DNA of 64,000 nt from Jiulongibacter sp966250325 (GCA_966250325.1 CBINGY010000004.1:74168-138167), one strand, 5' to 3'. Positions 27,108-36,958 are shown, numbered from the stretch's first letter. Numbers and translations: made by a program. The notes: generated by a model from the sequence alone, not told the origin.

Positions 27108-28694
27108 TTACCGGGCTTTGCTAAGTTCTTCTGCCAGTAAAAGGGCCTTGTAAGCGTTAATTACTCCGCCGGTCAATGAAAGACTATTAAATGGCACCAG
27201 GGCATCTGAACCGGGTTGTTTCACTTCTTCGATGATTACGTCTGCGGATTTCAGAATGACATCCTTAATCTGAGCTGCCGAGAGTGAAGGATAATACGAT
27301 TTTATGAGTGCTGCCACACCCGCTACGGCTGGCGAAGCCATGCTGGTACCGCCCTGTTCCTGATATTCAGAGCCGGGAACTGTACTGTAAATGTCAACTC
27401 CGGGTGCAAAAATGTCTACGTTTTGTTTACCATAGTTACTGAAAGAAGCTACCGTTTCGGCACCGGCTTCATGCGAGAGTGCACCCACGGTAATCCAGTT
27501 TGCGGCTTCTCCACCCTTAACGTATTGTTTGGTAGGATAATGCGGATCAGTATCGATGTTTTCGCTCTCATTTCCTGCCGCGGCTACCAGAAGCACGCCT
27601 TTGCTTTCGGCGTATTTTACTGCTTCATCCACCCATTCTTTCTGAGGCGAGTAGGGCTTTCCAAAACTCATGTTGATTATCTGGGCTCCGTTGTCTGCCG
27701 CATATCGGATGGCATTGGCTACATCCTTATCCCGCTCGTCGCCATCGGGTACCGTACGTATCACCATGATTTTTACATTATCAGCCACGCCTTTAATTCC
27801 AAGGTCGTTATTCCGGTTTGCGGCAATAATTCCCGAAACGTGTGTGCCATGAAGCGATCTGGGACCAGTTACTTCGTTATTGCCATACTTGCCGTATTCT
27901 AATTTGTCGGGATTATCACCTACTACATCTCTGGGACGGTAATCCTTGTTGTAATTAAAGTTCAGCTGACTGTTAAAATGGTCAATTCCCTCTTCAATGG
28001 CTTTCATGTTTACGCCTTGCTCAGACATATACAGCCAGTAACGCTTGGCTTGTCTGATTTTTAAATCGGCGGTAGCGTCTTCAATTCCTTCAATCATTTC
28101 AGCGTTGAGGGTTTCAACACCCAGATGTTCTTTGAGTGATTCCTCCACTTTTGAGAAAGTTTCTTTCAGACCCTGATACATCGGGAGGTATTGGGCTGCT
28201 TCTGCTTTTTTCTCCTCTATTTCCCGTTTAATCTGCTGATATTCGTTGTATTCGTTTTTATATTTTTTGAGAACTTTCTTGCCTGGGTTTTCGCCAAAAA
28301 GTTCGTCGTATTTAATCAGAAGGCGTACAGATTCAAGTTGCTCCTGAGCCACATCTCTGCCATCTGCACCGCCAATGAAATCCCAGCCGTTGATATCGTC
28401 AATGAATCCGTTTTTGTCATCATCTATACCATTTCCCAGAATTTCGTCTGTATTTACCCAGATTTTGCCCTTCAGATCTTCATGCTCAATATCCACACCT
28501 GAGTCAATGACACCAACGACAACAGTGGTGGAAGGTTTTCCTGCCAAAAGCTCTTTATAGGCTTTTTCCACGCTCATTCCCCTCACGCCGTCAGAGGCGT
28601 AATCGAGGTTAAACCAATTTGGTTTCGACTTTAATTCCTGAGCAACTACAGCTGAACTGCAAATCAATAGGATTGATAAGAATCTGATGATCAT
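27108..28694 (-). CDS. Subtilisin-like serine peptidase (S8)
   Basis: A 528-residue exported protease; start at MIIRFLS, which begins a clean signal peptide ending near VVAQE. The triad is Asp64 (VIDSGVD), His282 (HGTHVSG) and Ser451 (GTSMASP), with the oxyanion Asn in AAAGNE near 375. Between Asp and His lies a roughly 130-residue helical, charge-rich insertion (about 115-245) not found in subtilisin itself but seen in related Bacteroidota proteases. There is no separate inhibitor prodomain or C-terminal secretion tag, so it may stay in the periplasm. Confidence 0.88.
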   Translation of the reverse strand: MIIRFLSILLICSSAVVAQELKSKPNWFNLDYASDGVRGMSVEKAYKELLAGKPSTTVVVGVIDSGVDIEHEDLKGKIWVNTDEILGNGIDDDKNGFIDDINGWDFIGGADGRDVAQEQLESVRLLIKYDELFGENPGKKVLKKYKNEYNEYQQIKREIEEKKAEAAQYLPMYQGLKETFSKVEESLKEHLGVETLNAEMIEGIEDATADLKIRQAKRYWLYMSEQGVNMKAIEEGIDHFNSQLNFNYNKDYRPRDVVGDNPDKLEYGKYGNNEVTGPRSLHGTHVSGIIAANRNNDLGIKGVADNVKIMVIRTVPDGDERDKDVANAIRYAADNGAQIINMSFGKPYSPQKEWVDEAVKYAESKGVLLVAAAGNESENIDTDPHYPTKQYVKGGEAANWITVGALSHEAGAETVASFSNYGKQNVDIFAPGVDIYSTVPGSEYQEQGGTSMASPAVAGVAALIKSYYPSLSAAQIKDVILKSADVIIEEVKQPGSDALVPFNSLSLTGGVINAYKALLLAEELSKAR

Positions 28695-28825
28695 GTATAA
28701 GGTTTTGTTAATGAACAGGCTGCGAAATAAGTAATAAACTATCAGAAGCCCTAAAATATTTTGATTCACAGAGTTTTAGCTCTGCGAAACCAAAGAAGGA
28801 GTCGTCAAATACAGAGAAATGTTGC

Positions 28826-28857
28826 AAAAAGCCCTCCATGCGGTTAGGCAGGAGGGC
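28826..28857 (-). terminator. Intrinsic terminator after the DUF937-OmpA gene
   Basis: Stem GCCCTCC / GGAGGGC (28831-28837 and 28851-28857) with an extra inner TGC/GCA pair; on the minus strand it runs into five T. It sits about 26 bases after the minus-strand stop of the DUF937-OmpA gene. Confidence 0.8.
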
Positions 28858-28882
28858 CGGATTCACTCTGTAATTTCCAGAT

Positions 28883-30295
28883 TCAGTTTATTTTTATCAT
28901 CACCGGGCTGTCACTTCGTGCTCCTCCGCTGATTACCTTCATTCTTCCTACAGGAACCCCGCTCTGGAATAACTGATCGCGTAAGGCATAGGCCCGGTCA
29001 TCGGCTACTCTCCCGGCACCCGATCCGGCTATTTCAATTTTTGCCGCAGGATTCTCCTTCATAAAATTAACCAGAGAACTGATTTCTCCTTTATTTACGA
29101 TCTCTGCACTGTTGCTTTTAAAGCCTAGTCCGTTGATCCCGAAATAAGTGCCTTTCGAATCCATTTTAGAGGCCATGGACTTAGAATCTCTGGTAGTTTC
29201 AATGGTGTATTTTTCCTCTTCGGGTCCATAAAATACAGCTCCTGACGGCAATACCTCAGCATTGGCAGGAAGATCTCTGCTTTGCGTACTCTTGCCAGAG
29301 GAACTCTTTTTTTCCGAAGCAGGTGAAGCTACATATTTCTGAGCTCCGGCACCAGATTCTTTCTTCCGGTTTTCTGCGATATCCGGTTTGGACTGAGCTT
29401 TCGTTTCAGATGGAAGGATGGCAGGCCGGGTAGGTTCTTTCTCTACCTTTGTTTCGCTGGAAGATTCCTCAATAGAGGTTGTATTGTCCTGATTTCCGGA
29501 GCTGTTAAAGTTATCAAAAACATCTCCCGGTGCCACATATTCAGAGCTATCAGTAGATTGAGCTATCTGCGATACATCTCCCTCAGCGGGTTTCAGAAGC
29601 CGGTCTTTGAGTCCAAAAAATAGGGCGGCAAATCCGAGAGCTGCCAGTAATAGCCAGGCCAGCCAATTATAATTCGCTTCTTTTTTTCGTTTTTTCTCTT
29701 TATATACTGCGGGCTCAGGCACAGCCGCTGTTTGCTGAAAAGTGGGTTCGGCAGGAGTGTAAACAGGTGCCGAAACGGGTATTACGGGAGTAGTAAGTTC
29801 TGGTTTGTACGAGTGCTCAGATTCGCTTAGAATTTTATTGGTAAAATCAGAAGCACTTAAATTCTCACTTCTTACAGCTTTTCCCAATGCACCCAAAACC
29901 AGCGGTGCCGCCAGACTAAAGAGGGAATTTGCCGTATTTCTGTCTGTTTCATTCACATGAGCAATAGCATCTACCATTTGGGCAGACTTGCTATGAAAGA
30001 AATGGTTGTTGATATTTTGCCCAATGGTAATGAGCAATTGTAGTTTATCTTTATTCGAGAACAGAGAATTTAAATCTTCAACCAGATCGCCGGAGTGACC
30101 GCCATCATTGATAACTTTAAGAATGCGTGCGGCAGATCCTTCAGATTGTGTGATGCTGACCAGACCGCCCATCATGGCGTTCATGGCTTCTCCCAGAGCT
30201 TCAGTGACTCTGTTCCCCGGCATTTTAAGGAACTCACCCAGCCTCTCAGCACCGGTTTGTCCAATCCGCGATTTAATTAATTGTACTGTTTGCAT
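28883..30295 (-). CDS. DUF937 domain protein with transmembrane segment and OmpA-like C-terminus
   Basis: A 470-residue hybrid. Residues 1-150 are a helical DUF937 domain (LGEAMNAMMGG near 36-46), a family usually found in soluble proteins. A single membrane helix (WLAWLLLAALGFAALFFG) lies at about 205-225. A long Ser/Glu/Lys linker follows, and the last 100 residues have an OmpA-type peptidoglycan-binding pattern (GFKSNSAEIVNKGEI, AGRVADDRAYALRD). The predicted layout is cytoplasmic DUF937, one membrane pass and a periplasmic wall-binding domain. Its role is unknown. It is a single-gene unit with its own terminator. Confidence 0.75.
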   Translation of the reverse strand: MQTVQLIKSRIGQTGAERLGEFLKMPGNRVTEALGEAMNAMMGGLVSITQSEGSAARILKVINDGGHSGDLVEDLNSLFSNKDKLQLLITIGQNINNHFFHSKSAQMVDAIAHVNETDRNTANSLFSLAAPLVLGALGKAVRSENLSASDFTNKILSESEHSYKPELTTPVIPVSAPVYTPAEPTFQQTAAVPEPAVYKEKKRKKEANYNWLAWLLLAALGFAALFFGLKDRLLKPAEGDVSQIAQSTDSSEYVAPGDVFDNFNSSGNQDNTTSIEESSSETKVEKEPTRPAILPSETKAQSKPDIAENRKKESGAGAQKYVASPASEKKSSSGKSTQSRDLPANAEVLPSGAVFYGPEEEKYTIETTRDSKSMASKMDSKGTYFGINGLGFKSNSAEIVNKGEISSLVNFMKENPAAKIEIAGSGAGRVADDRAYALRDQLFQSGVPVGRMKVISGGARSDSPVMIKIN

Positions 30296-30367
30296 AACTG
30301 TGTAGTAGTATCCTCAGTCAATAACGACATATACCGAGGCAAAAATTATGCCTCTTTGAAAAAAAGA

Positions 30368-31441
30368 TTATCTCAAAGAGCGGGCCAGCTTTTCCAGAAG
30401 CTCGGTGTAAACGCGAATTCCATCAAAAAGCTCTGATAAATGAATGTATTCATCTGCTGTATGCGAGCGTGCTGAATCACCAGGACCCAGTTTTATGGTG
30501 GGGAACGGCATCAATGCCTGATCTGACAAAGTGGGAGAGCCGTAGGGCTTTAATCCGAGTTCTATGGCAGCCTCATAGAGCGGGTGAGTGGCAGGAATTC
30601 CCGATGACCGTAGGCGTACAGATCTGGGAGTTACCTCACATTGAACATGCGATTTTATTATTTCCAGGGTTTCCTCCAGCGAATAAGCATCAGTTACCCG
30701 AATATCTACAGTGAACCTGCATTCATCCGGAACTACATTGTGCTGGCTGCCAGCATTTAAAACGGTCAAAGACATTTTCATCCGGCCCAGAGTTTCAGAG
30801 ATTCGTGGAAATTCAAAATCCCTGAACCAGGCGATATCGGCCATCGCTTTGTAAATGGCATTTTCGCCTTCTTCTCGTGCGGCATGGCCGGCTTTTCCCC
30901 TGGTAAGACAGTCAATAACCAAAAGGCCCTTTTCAGCCACTGCCATATCCAGACTGGTGGGCTCGCCCACTATCCCGAAGGAAATGGGGGGCATCTTTTC
31001 AAGTAAAGCTTCAATGCCGTTTTTACCACTTATCTCTTCTTCTGCCGTGGCTGCCATGACGAGATTGAACGGGAGATCGGACCGGTAGTAAAAACATTCA
31101 TAGGCAGCCAATAGGGCCACGAGAGGTCCACCGGCGTCGTTACTCCCCAAACCATACAGTTTTCCATCTTCAATGACCGGCACAAACGGATCTTTCGTGT
31201 AAGCAGCAGATGGCTTTACGGTATCGTGATGACTATTGAGCAGAAGAGTTGGTTTAGTAGGGTCAAAGTATTGATTTCTTGACCACACATTATTCAGATG
31301 GCGGGAAAATGGAATATTCCTTTCTCTGAAAAACTCCTCGATTCGTGAAGCGGTTTTCTCTTCCTCTTTGCTCATAGAGGGAGTAGAAATCAGTTTTTTA
31401 AGTAAATCAAGTGCTCCTGTTTGCAAGGTCTCGTCTATCAT
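30368..31441 (-). CDS. M20 family deacetylase (acetylornithine/acetylcitrulline deacetylase-like)
   Basis: A 357-residue zinc peptidase-fold enzyme. The start is set at MIDETLQ (31441); the extra upstream frame is hydrophobic and does not match the family. Metal and catalytic motifs are SHHDTVKP (His and Asp), GLGSNDAGG, and the general base in ATAEEEISG. The size and motifs match ArgE-like deacetylases of Bacteroidota arginine synthesis, which can act on N-acetyl- or N-succinyl-citrulline or ornithine. The acetylglutamate kinase gene nearby on the same strand supports that role; the exact substrate is open. Confidence 0.8.
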   Translation of the reverse strand: MIDETLQTGALDLLKKLISTPSMSKEEEKTASRIEEFFRERNIPFSRHLNNVWSRNQYFDPTKPTLLLNSHHDTVKPSAAYTKDPFVPVIEDGKLYGLGSNDAGGPLVALLAAYECFYYRSDLPFNLVMAATAEEEISGKNGIEALLEKMPPISFGIVGEPTSLDMAVAEKGLLVIDCLTRGKAGHAAREEGENAIYKAMADIAWFRDFEFPRISETLGRMKMSLTVLNAGSQHNVVPDECRFTVDIRVTDAYSLEETLEIIKSHVQCEVTPRSVRLRSSGIPATHPLYEAAIELGLKPYGSPTLSDQALMPFPTIKLGPGDSARSHTADEYIHLSELFDGIRVYTELLEKLARSLR

Positions 31442-31522
31442 GATTTCCAAAATTAGCCAATACCACGTGTACAACCATCCAAAGCCTTTCATCATTTCTT
31501 CAAGAAACTTTGAAAAACATCT

Positions 31523-31915
31523 ATGAAGCTAATACTTAATCTCTGTTTACTCTCTTTCCTTTTATTCTCCTGCGAACAGCCAACTGTTGAAAATGATCTG
31601 ATTGGTAGCTGGAAATGGGTGGAATCTACCGGCGGTATAGCCGGGGTAACCATCAGGCCAAAGAATGGGGAAACCCGGATTATTTCATTCGATGCAAAAG
31701 GGAATTTTGAAATCGTGGAGAATGATCAACGTGTGGTTTCCTCCCATTTTCAAATTCATGAAGGAAAAAGTATTCTGAGCGAAGAGAAGGTACCCTTGAT
31801 TTCGTTTGAGGATGAGAGCCAGTTGGAAAAATCATTTGTGATCGTTGGTGATACCCTTTATCTGAGTGATGAGGTGTATGATGGTTTCACCAGCAAGTAT
31901 GTCCGTTACAATTGA
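31523..31915 (+). CDS. Small lipocalin-like lipoprotein
   Basis: A 130-residue lipoprotein with lipobox FLLFSC (Cys17). The mature part starts with DLIGSWKWVES and continues in short beta strands, the pattern of lipocalin-like proteins common in Bacteroidota. It is the only plus-strand gene in an otherwise minus-strand arginine-related region, and its last 10 bases overlap the end of argB tail to tail. Function unknown. Confidence 0.7.
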   Translation: MKLILNLCLLSFLLFSCEQPTVENDLIGSWKWVESTGGIAGVTIRPKNGETRIISFDAKGNFEIVENDQRVVSSHFQIHEGKSILSEEKVPLISFEDESQLEKSFVIVGDTLYLSDEVYDGFTSKYVRYN

Positions 31916-32688
31916 ATGGTGGTACCACCTTTCTGATCATTGATAATCGTACTGAGGTCATCAGCTTCACAAATGATGACCTTTTTTACACCTTTGTAGA
32001 GGGCTTCAAAAGCATTGTCAAGTTTCGGAATCATTCCTTCAAAAATGCGACCCTCATTTTTATATCTCTCATAAAGTTCGGGTCTGAGTTCAGGAATCAC
32101 AGACTCCTCATCGTTTACGTCGAGAAGAACGCCTTTTTTTTCGAAACAGTAGATCAGATTTACCAGACAGCGGTCAGAGAGCGACGTAGCCAGTGCCGAG
32201 GCCTGCGTGTCTGCATTGGTATTAAGAATGCCAAATTGAGGATCATAGGTAAGCGGTGCAATCACCGGCACCAGATTCAGTTCCAGCAACCTGAGTAATA
32301 AAAGCCAGTTGACCGATGCAATATCCCCAACGAGACCATAATCAATGGTTTTGACTGGCCTTTTGACGGCTTTGATCAGTCCGCCGTCGGCTCCGGTAAG
32401 TCCCATAGCGTTACAGCCCATAGACTGAAGTGACGCCACTATTTTTTTATTTACTCCTCCACCATATACCATCGTAACTACATCACGCATGGGCTCATCG
32501 GTAATGCGACGGCCTTCCACCATAACCGTTTTAATGCCCAGCTGAGTGGCTACCTGAGTAGCTATTTTTCCGCCACCATGCACCAGTAGTTTGTTTCCCT
32601 TTATTTCGGAGAAACTTTTGAGAAACCGACTCAGCTTTTCCTCATTGTCAATGACATTCCCACCAATTTTTACGACAGTAACTACCAT
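31906..32688 (-). CDS. argB: Acetylglutamate kinase
   Basis: A 260-residue amino-acid kinase. It has the N-terminal VKIGGNVID, the HGGGKIA nucleotide-binding loop and the late LNTNADTQAS substrate segment (written here as NTNADTQA). It phosphorylates N-acetylglutamate in arginine synthesis; Bacteroides relatives can use N-succinylglutamate. It follows ade by 6 bases on the same strand, so they are probably cotranscribed, although their pathways differ. Confidence 0.92.
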   Translation of the reverse strand: MVVTVVKIGGNVIDNEEKLSRFLKSFSEIKGNKLLVHGGGKIATQVATQLGIKTVMVEGRRITDEPMRDVVTMVYGGGVNKKIVASLQSMGCNAMGLTGADGGLIKAVKRPVKTIDYGLVGDIASVNWLLLLRLLELNLVPVIAPLTYDPQFGILNTNADTQASALATSLSDRCLVNLIYCFEKKGVLLDVNDEESVIPELRPELYERYKNEGRIFEGMIPKLDNAFEALYKGVKKVIICEADDLSTIINDQKGGTTIQL

Positions 32689-32694
32689 GTTGTG

Positions 32695-34332
32695 TCAATT
32701 AAATAGTTCAGTAAATTCAAACGTATTTCCATCAAAGAGTCCAAGATCAGAAAGTTTTAGTGAAGGTATGACCAAAAGAGCCATAAATGAAAGAGACATG
32801 TAAGGTGAAACCAGTTTTGATCCCAGAATTTCTTTGGCAAATGCATCGATCTGTTTGTAATCCCGGGCCACTTCCTCTACGGGTTTGTCACTCATTAAGC
32901 CTGCAATCGGTAAAGGCAATACCCCCATTTTATCGGATGAGACTGCAGAAATTCCTCCTTTTTCCCTGACAACCAGATTTATGGCCTGAGAAAGGTCCTC
33001 ATCTGTAACTCCAACAGCTATAATATTGTGAGAATCATGTGCTACCGATGAGGCGATGGCTCCCGATTTCAGACCAAAACCATGTATAAATCCGATAGAA
33101 GGCGGAGTTTGTCGGTAGCGGTTATACACCACAAGTTTCAATACATCATGTTCGGTATCTGTAATAATCTCTTGTCCATCCAGAAACGGACTGAGAGTTA
33201 AAAGATCAGTAACCAGCTGGCCTTCATTTACTTTGATAATTTTTATTTTTCGGGCTTCAGGAGGAAGCGAACAGGTTAATTGAGAAGCTTGTACCGGCTG
33301 AGTGTCAAAATTATTCAGAATCCGTGGCTCGGGAACTGGTAACAGGCTCTTCCCCTGGCTCGCCACCAGATTGCCATTAACATAAACCTCAATAACCCCA
33401 AAATCACGCAGATTGCTCACTCGGATGAAATCTGCAGGATCTCCTTCGAGCAATAAACCTACAGGTAACTTATAATGCTTTACCGGGTTGAGTGAGGCCA
33501 TTCTCAGAGCATCGAAAAGCTCTACTCCTGAACCTACTGCTCTGGCCACAAGTTTATTGATATGCCCTTCCAGCAGATCGTCAGGATGTTTGTCATCAGA
33601 ACAAAACATCATCTGATGACTCCATTCTTTTGCAAGAGGAATAAGTGCATCGAAGTTTTTGGCAGCACTCCCTTCACGAATGAGGATTTTGACACCGAGC
33701 TTCAGTTTTTCCTCGGCCTCTTCAAGGGTAAAACACTCGTGATCTGTACTTATGCCAGCAGAAAAATAAGCTCTGGCATCGTCTCCTCTCAGGCCAGGAG
33801 CGTGGCCGTCAATTGGCTTTCCAAGGCGTTTGGCGAGCTGCAGTTTTCTGAGAACTTCCTCATCCTGGTGAATGACACCGGGAAAATTCATCATTTCTGC
33901 AAGATATCCTATTTCGGGGTGTGAAAGTAGTATCCCTGTATCGTGCGAGTCTATAATGGCACCTGCAGTTTCAAATTGCGTAGCAGGGACACAGGAGGGT
34001 GCCCCAAACATCACCTTGAAAGGTGTTTTTCTCGCTTCTTTGACCATGTACTCCACGCCTTCTACGCCAAGTACATTGGCTATTTCGTGAGGGTCTGATA
34101 CGGAAGCAACTGTGCCGTGACATAGTGCCACACGACCAAATGCCGCCGGAGTGAGCATGGAGCTTTCAATATGAACGTGGGCATCAACAAAACCTGGTAA
34201 TAAGTAGCTTTCTCCTTTCTTTTCTTCACCGATAATCTTAACGCTGAAAATACGACCTTCTTCAAGAATGAGCTCTCCCCAGCCTATGCTGTCATCAAAA
34301 ATATTGACAATGTTACCCTGTATTACCTCCAT
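32695..34332 (-). CDS. ade: Adenine deaminase
   Basis: A 545-residue amidohydrolase. The metal motif HVHIESS is near residue 50, with the later GHAPGL and DHECFT segments, and the C-terminal domain has GVTDEDL and the GGISAVS stretch. Length and motif order match bacterial adenine deaminase, which converts adenine to hypoxanthine for purine salvage. A strong terminator from the neighbouring gene lies just upstream, so ade starts its own transcript. Confidence 0.9.
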   Translation of the reverse strand: MEVIQGNIVNIFDDSIGWGELILEEGRIFSVKIIGEEKKGESYLLPGFVDAHVHIESSMLTPAAFGRVALCHGTVASVSDPHEIANVLGVEGVEYMVKEARKTPFKVMFGAPSCVPATQFETAGAIIDSHDTGILLSHPEIGYLAEMMNFPGVIHQDEEVLRKLQLAKRLGKPIDGHAPGLRGDDARAYFSAGISTDHECFTLEEAEEKLKLGVKILIREGSAAKNFDALIPLAKEWSHQMMFCSDDKHPDDLLEGHINKLVARAVGSGVELFDALRMASLNPVKHYKLPVGLLLEGDPADFIRVSNLRDFGVIEVYVNGNLVASQGKSLLPVPEPRILNNFDTQPVQASQLTCSLPPEARKIKIIKVNEGQLVTDLLTLSPFLDGQEIITDTEHDVLKLVVYNRYRQTPPSIGFIHGFGLKSGAIASSVAHDSHNIIAVGVTDEDLSQAINLVVREKGGISAVSSDKMGVLPLPIAGLMSDKPVEEVARDYKQIDAFAKEILGSKLVSPYMSLSFMALLVIPSLKLSDLGLFDGNTFEFTELFN

Positions 34333-34376
34333 GCATCAAATATAGTATTTCAGGAAATATGCTATCGGGAGAGAAT

Positions 34377-34402
34377 AAAAAAAAGGCAGCAAATGCCGCC
34401 TT
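34377..34402 (-). terminator. Intrinsic terminator after the beta-barrel receptor gene
   Basis: Stem AAGGC..GC / GC..GCCTT (34383-34402) with one internal mismatch and a 4-base loop; on the minus strand it runs into eight T (complement of A-run at 34377-34384). Confidence 0.8.
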
Positions 34403-34468
34403 CTTTCCTTTTCCCTTTATCCTATGTTTCAATATTAATTAACTACTCTTTTAAGATATGATGTGTGT

Positions 34469-36958
34469 TTATCGCATCATCTGGGGCTGCTGGCCGCCGT
34501 TATCATCATCCATGTCTTCTCCACGGTTTTCATTGTTTTCGCCTCTTCTTCGGTTAAACAGGCCGCGTCCATTGCTTTCCATTTTGCCAAAATTGTATGA
34601 GAAATCGATACGGATACTTCTTCTGAAAACCTGGCTCAGGTTCTCTGTCAGGAAATAATTCTGCGGATCTGTTCTGTTCTCCAGAGCAGATTTGAAATTG
34701 ATAGACCGAACGAACGGATTTTCGAGCCCAAGTCCGATACTTCCGCGTTTGTTGTTGATATCTTTTTTTACATTAAGACCATGGAAATAGAAACCGTTTC
34801 TGGTCCCCTGCAACTCTACACGTGGAGATCTGTAGAATCCAAAACCAGCGATTGCCCAGCCTTTTGGCAGAGAATACTGGGTATTAAGGTTTACACCTAC
34901 ATTCCAGCCTTTATTTGAAATGGTGCGATTGTCCATGTAGGTGTAACTCGGACTCACCCCTCCGCCGATTCTCCAGTTTTTGTTTGGATTCACATTGTAT
35001 GAGAAATCAACTCCGTATCTTTTATTTACTCCAATATTTGCAAAGGTAGTTTGAGTAACGTCAACCCCTTCATTATCGCGAACCACGCTGCTTACAGATG
35101 TAATGCTGTTATCCTCTACTCTAGAGAAAACAGAAATATTGATTGAATTGCGGTCAAAATAGGTGCTCCAGGCCAATTCCATCATATCCACCTTTTCGGG
35201 AGCCAGCGTAGGATCTCCAAATGAAATACTGTTGGCATTTGCATAATTTACGTATGGATTCAGGAATCTGATAGATGGACGCTGAATTCTCTGTGTATAA
35301 CTGGCTCTCACAGAACCTCCTTTTTCAAATCGTTTTGAGAGATTTACACTGGGCAGCCAGTTGTCGTAATCCGGAATTTCCACATCTGCTCTTTCTTTGA
35401 ATTGAGCACTTATAAGGGTTCTTTCATACCTCATGCCTGCCTGAATTCCCCATTTTTGAGGAAGCTCCACTGTAAATGAAGAGTATGCTGCCACCACATC
35501 CTGGTCATAGTCAAGGAAATTTGACCTTAAGGCATTCTGTGCGTATTCGCCCGTTTCTATATTGTAGCTGTAAAATTTACCATCCGATGTGGCAGATCTG
35601 AGTGTACCTTTTCCACCCATTTCCCATTTCAGCTTGTTACCCAGTGGCTGCACATAATCAAGCTGCAGGTTTATTTCTCTGTCAATACCTCTGTTATCGC
35701 TGCTGTCTGCCGGAAGACTGTTCTGATCGGCAATAAAAAACTCTTTCCGGTTATTCTGAGACCACTGAGCCATCATACTAAGCTCCTGAACCGGATTCTC
35801 ATATTTTTTATTAAACGTGAAATCCAGATCACTTGAATTGCTACGACTGGTTTGATCAATATATCGGGTATTTTCAAAAATAAGATTACGGTTTTGATCC
35901 AGAAGTGTAGTTACCTGGTCACCGATACTTCCATTTCCACGTAGCCTGCCCGAATAAGTAAGAGAAGCATTGGTCTTTTTGTCAAAATCATAGGTAAACG
36001 TACCGCTGTATCTTCCACCACCCCAGCTTCCACGATTGTCGTCGGTTTGTGTCAGGTAGGTTGCTTCGCCTCCAATAACGCTTGTTCGGGTGTTTTCACC
36101 CAATGTTTTGAAACCATAGGAGGCTCTCCCTCCGCCGTTAAGGGCAATTCCCCATTTTTTGTCCTTTAGATTCAGACTACCATTAAGTGAAGAACCTAAA
36201 ATACCCGCTCCACCATTCACCATTCCGGTTATTCCTGCCAGTGTATTTTTTTTCAGAATGATATTGATGATTCCCGCAGTACCATCACCGTCGTACTTTG
36301 CACTTGGGGAGGTGATCACTTCCACTGATTTGATCTGATCGGAAGGTATTTGCTTGAGAGCTTCTCCTACGCTACTGGCAAAAATGGATGAAGGCTTGTT
36401 ATCTATCAACACGCGAACGTTTGAACTTCCACGTAGCTCTACTTCTCCATCCAGATCCACACTTAGCATAGGTACTTTTCTCAGTACTTCCTCTGCGGTG
36501 CCACCCCGGTTCGTAATATCTTTATCTGCGTTATAAACGAGCCGGTCAATTTTATCTTCTACCAATGCCGCCTGACCGGTAACAGTAACCTCCTGCAATT
36601 GAATATTATCTCCGATAAGCATTACATTTCCTAGATTGATTTTTGGGTTACCTGGGCTAATCTCGAGATTTTCAACGGCATGTGCTTTGTAGCCAATGTA
36701 CGAAATGAGTACTTTGTAGATGCCTGCCTTCAGATTTTCGAATTTAAATTTACCATCTGTACCGGTTAATGATCCATCAATGGCCTTGGAAGCATCCCAC
36801 AAAGCCACTGCAGCAAATTCTATCGGAGCTCCGCTTACAGAGTCTATTAATACCCCTTCAATACTCCCTTCTGCAAAGGTCGGGGCTCCAGCCGGACGCT
36901 GAGCAAAAACACCGAGTCCGAAAAACAAGATGGCTACAATGGAAAAATACGTCTTCAT
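34469..36958 (-). CDS. Outer-membrane beta-barrel (TonB receptor-like) protein, paralogue 1
   Basis: An 829-residue outer-membrane protein starting at MKTYFSI. Order: signal peptide, a CarboxypepD_reg-like domain (GVLIDSVSGAPIEFA, near 30-110), a plug domain (VLRKVPMLSVDLDG and SSNVRVLIDN), then an OMP_b-brl_3 barrel ending in aromatic FSYNFG. The C-terminal tail after the barrel is rich in Asn, Glu, Asp and Arg (NNENRGEDMDDDN), which is unusual because barrels normally end at the last strand. A similar gene lies at 56728-59310. Substrate unknown. Confidence 0.82.
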   Translation of the reverse strand: MKTYFSIVAILFFGLGVFAQRPAGAPTFAEGSIEGVLIDSVSGAPIEFAAVALWDASKAIDGSLTGTDGKFKFENLKAGIYKVLISYIGYKAHAVENLEISPGNPKINLGNVMLIGDNIQLQEVTVTGQAALVEDKIDRLVYNADKDITNRGGTAEEVLRKVPMLSVDLDGEVELRGSSNVRVLIDNKPSSIFASSVGEALKQIPSDQIKSVEVITSPSAKYDGDGTAGIINIILKKNTLAGITGMVNGGAGILGSSLNGSLNLKDKKWGIALNGGGRASYGFKTLGENTRTSVIGGEATYLTQTDDNRGSWGGGRYSGTFTYDFDKKTNASLTYSGRLRGNGSIGDQVTTLLDQNRNLIFENTRYIDQTSRSNSSDLDFTFNKKYENPVQELSMMAQWSQNNRKEFFIADQNSLPADSSDNRGIDREINLQLDYVQPLGNKLKWEMGGKGTLRSATSDGKFYSYNIETGEYAQNALRSNFLDYDQDVVAAYSSFTVELPQKWGIQAGMRYERTLISAQFKERADVEIPDYDNWLPSVNLSKRFEKGGSVRASYTQRIQRPSIRFLNPYVNYANANSISFGDPTLAPEKVDMMELAWSTYFDRNSINISVFSRVEDNSITSVSSVVRDNEGVDVTQTTFANIGVNKRYGVDFSYNVNPNKNWRIGGGVSPSYTYMDNRTISNKGWNVGVNLNTQYSLPKGWAIAGFGFYRSPRVELQGTRNGFYFHGLNVKKDINNKRGSIGLGLENPFVRSINFKSALENRTDPQNYFLTENLSQVFRRSIRIDFSYNFGKMESNGRGLFNRRRGENNENRGEDMDDDNGGQQPQMMR

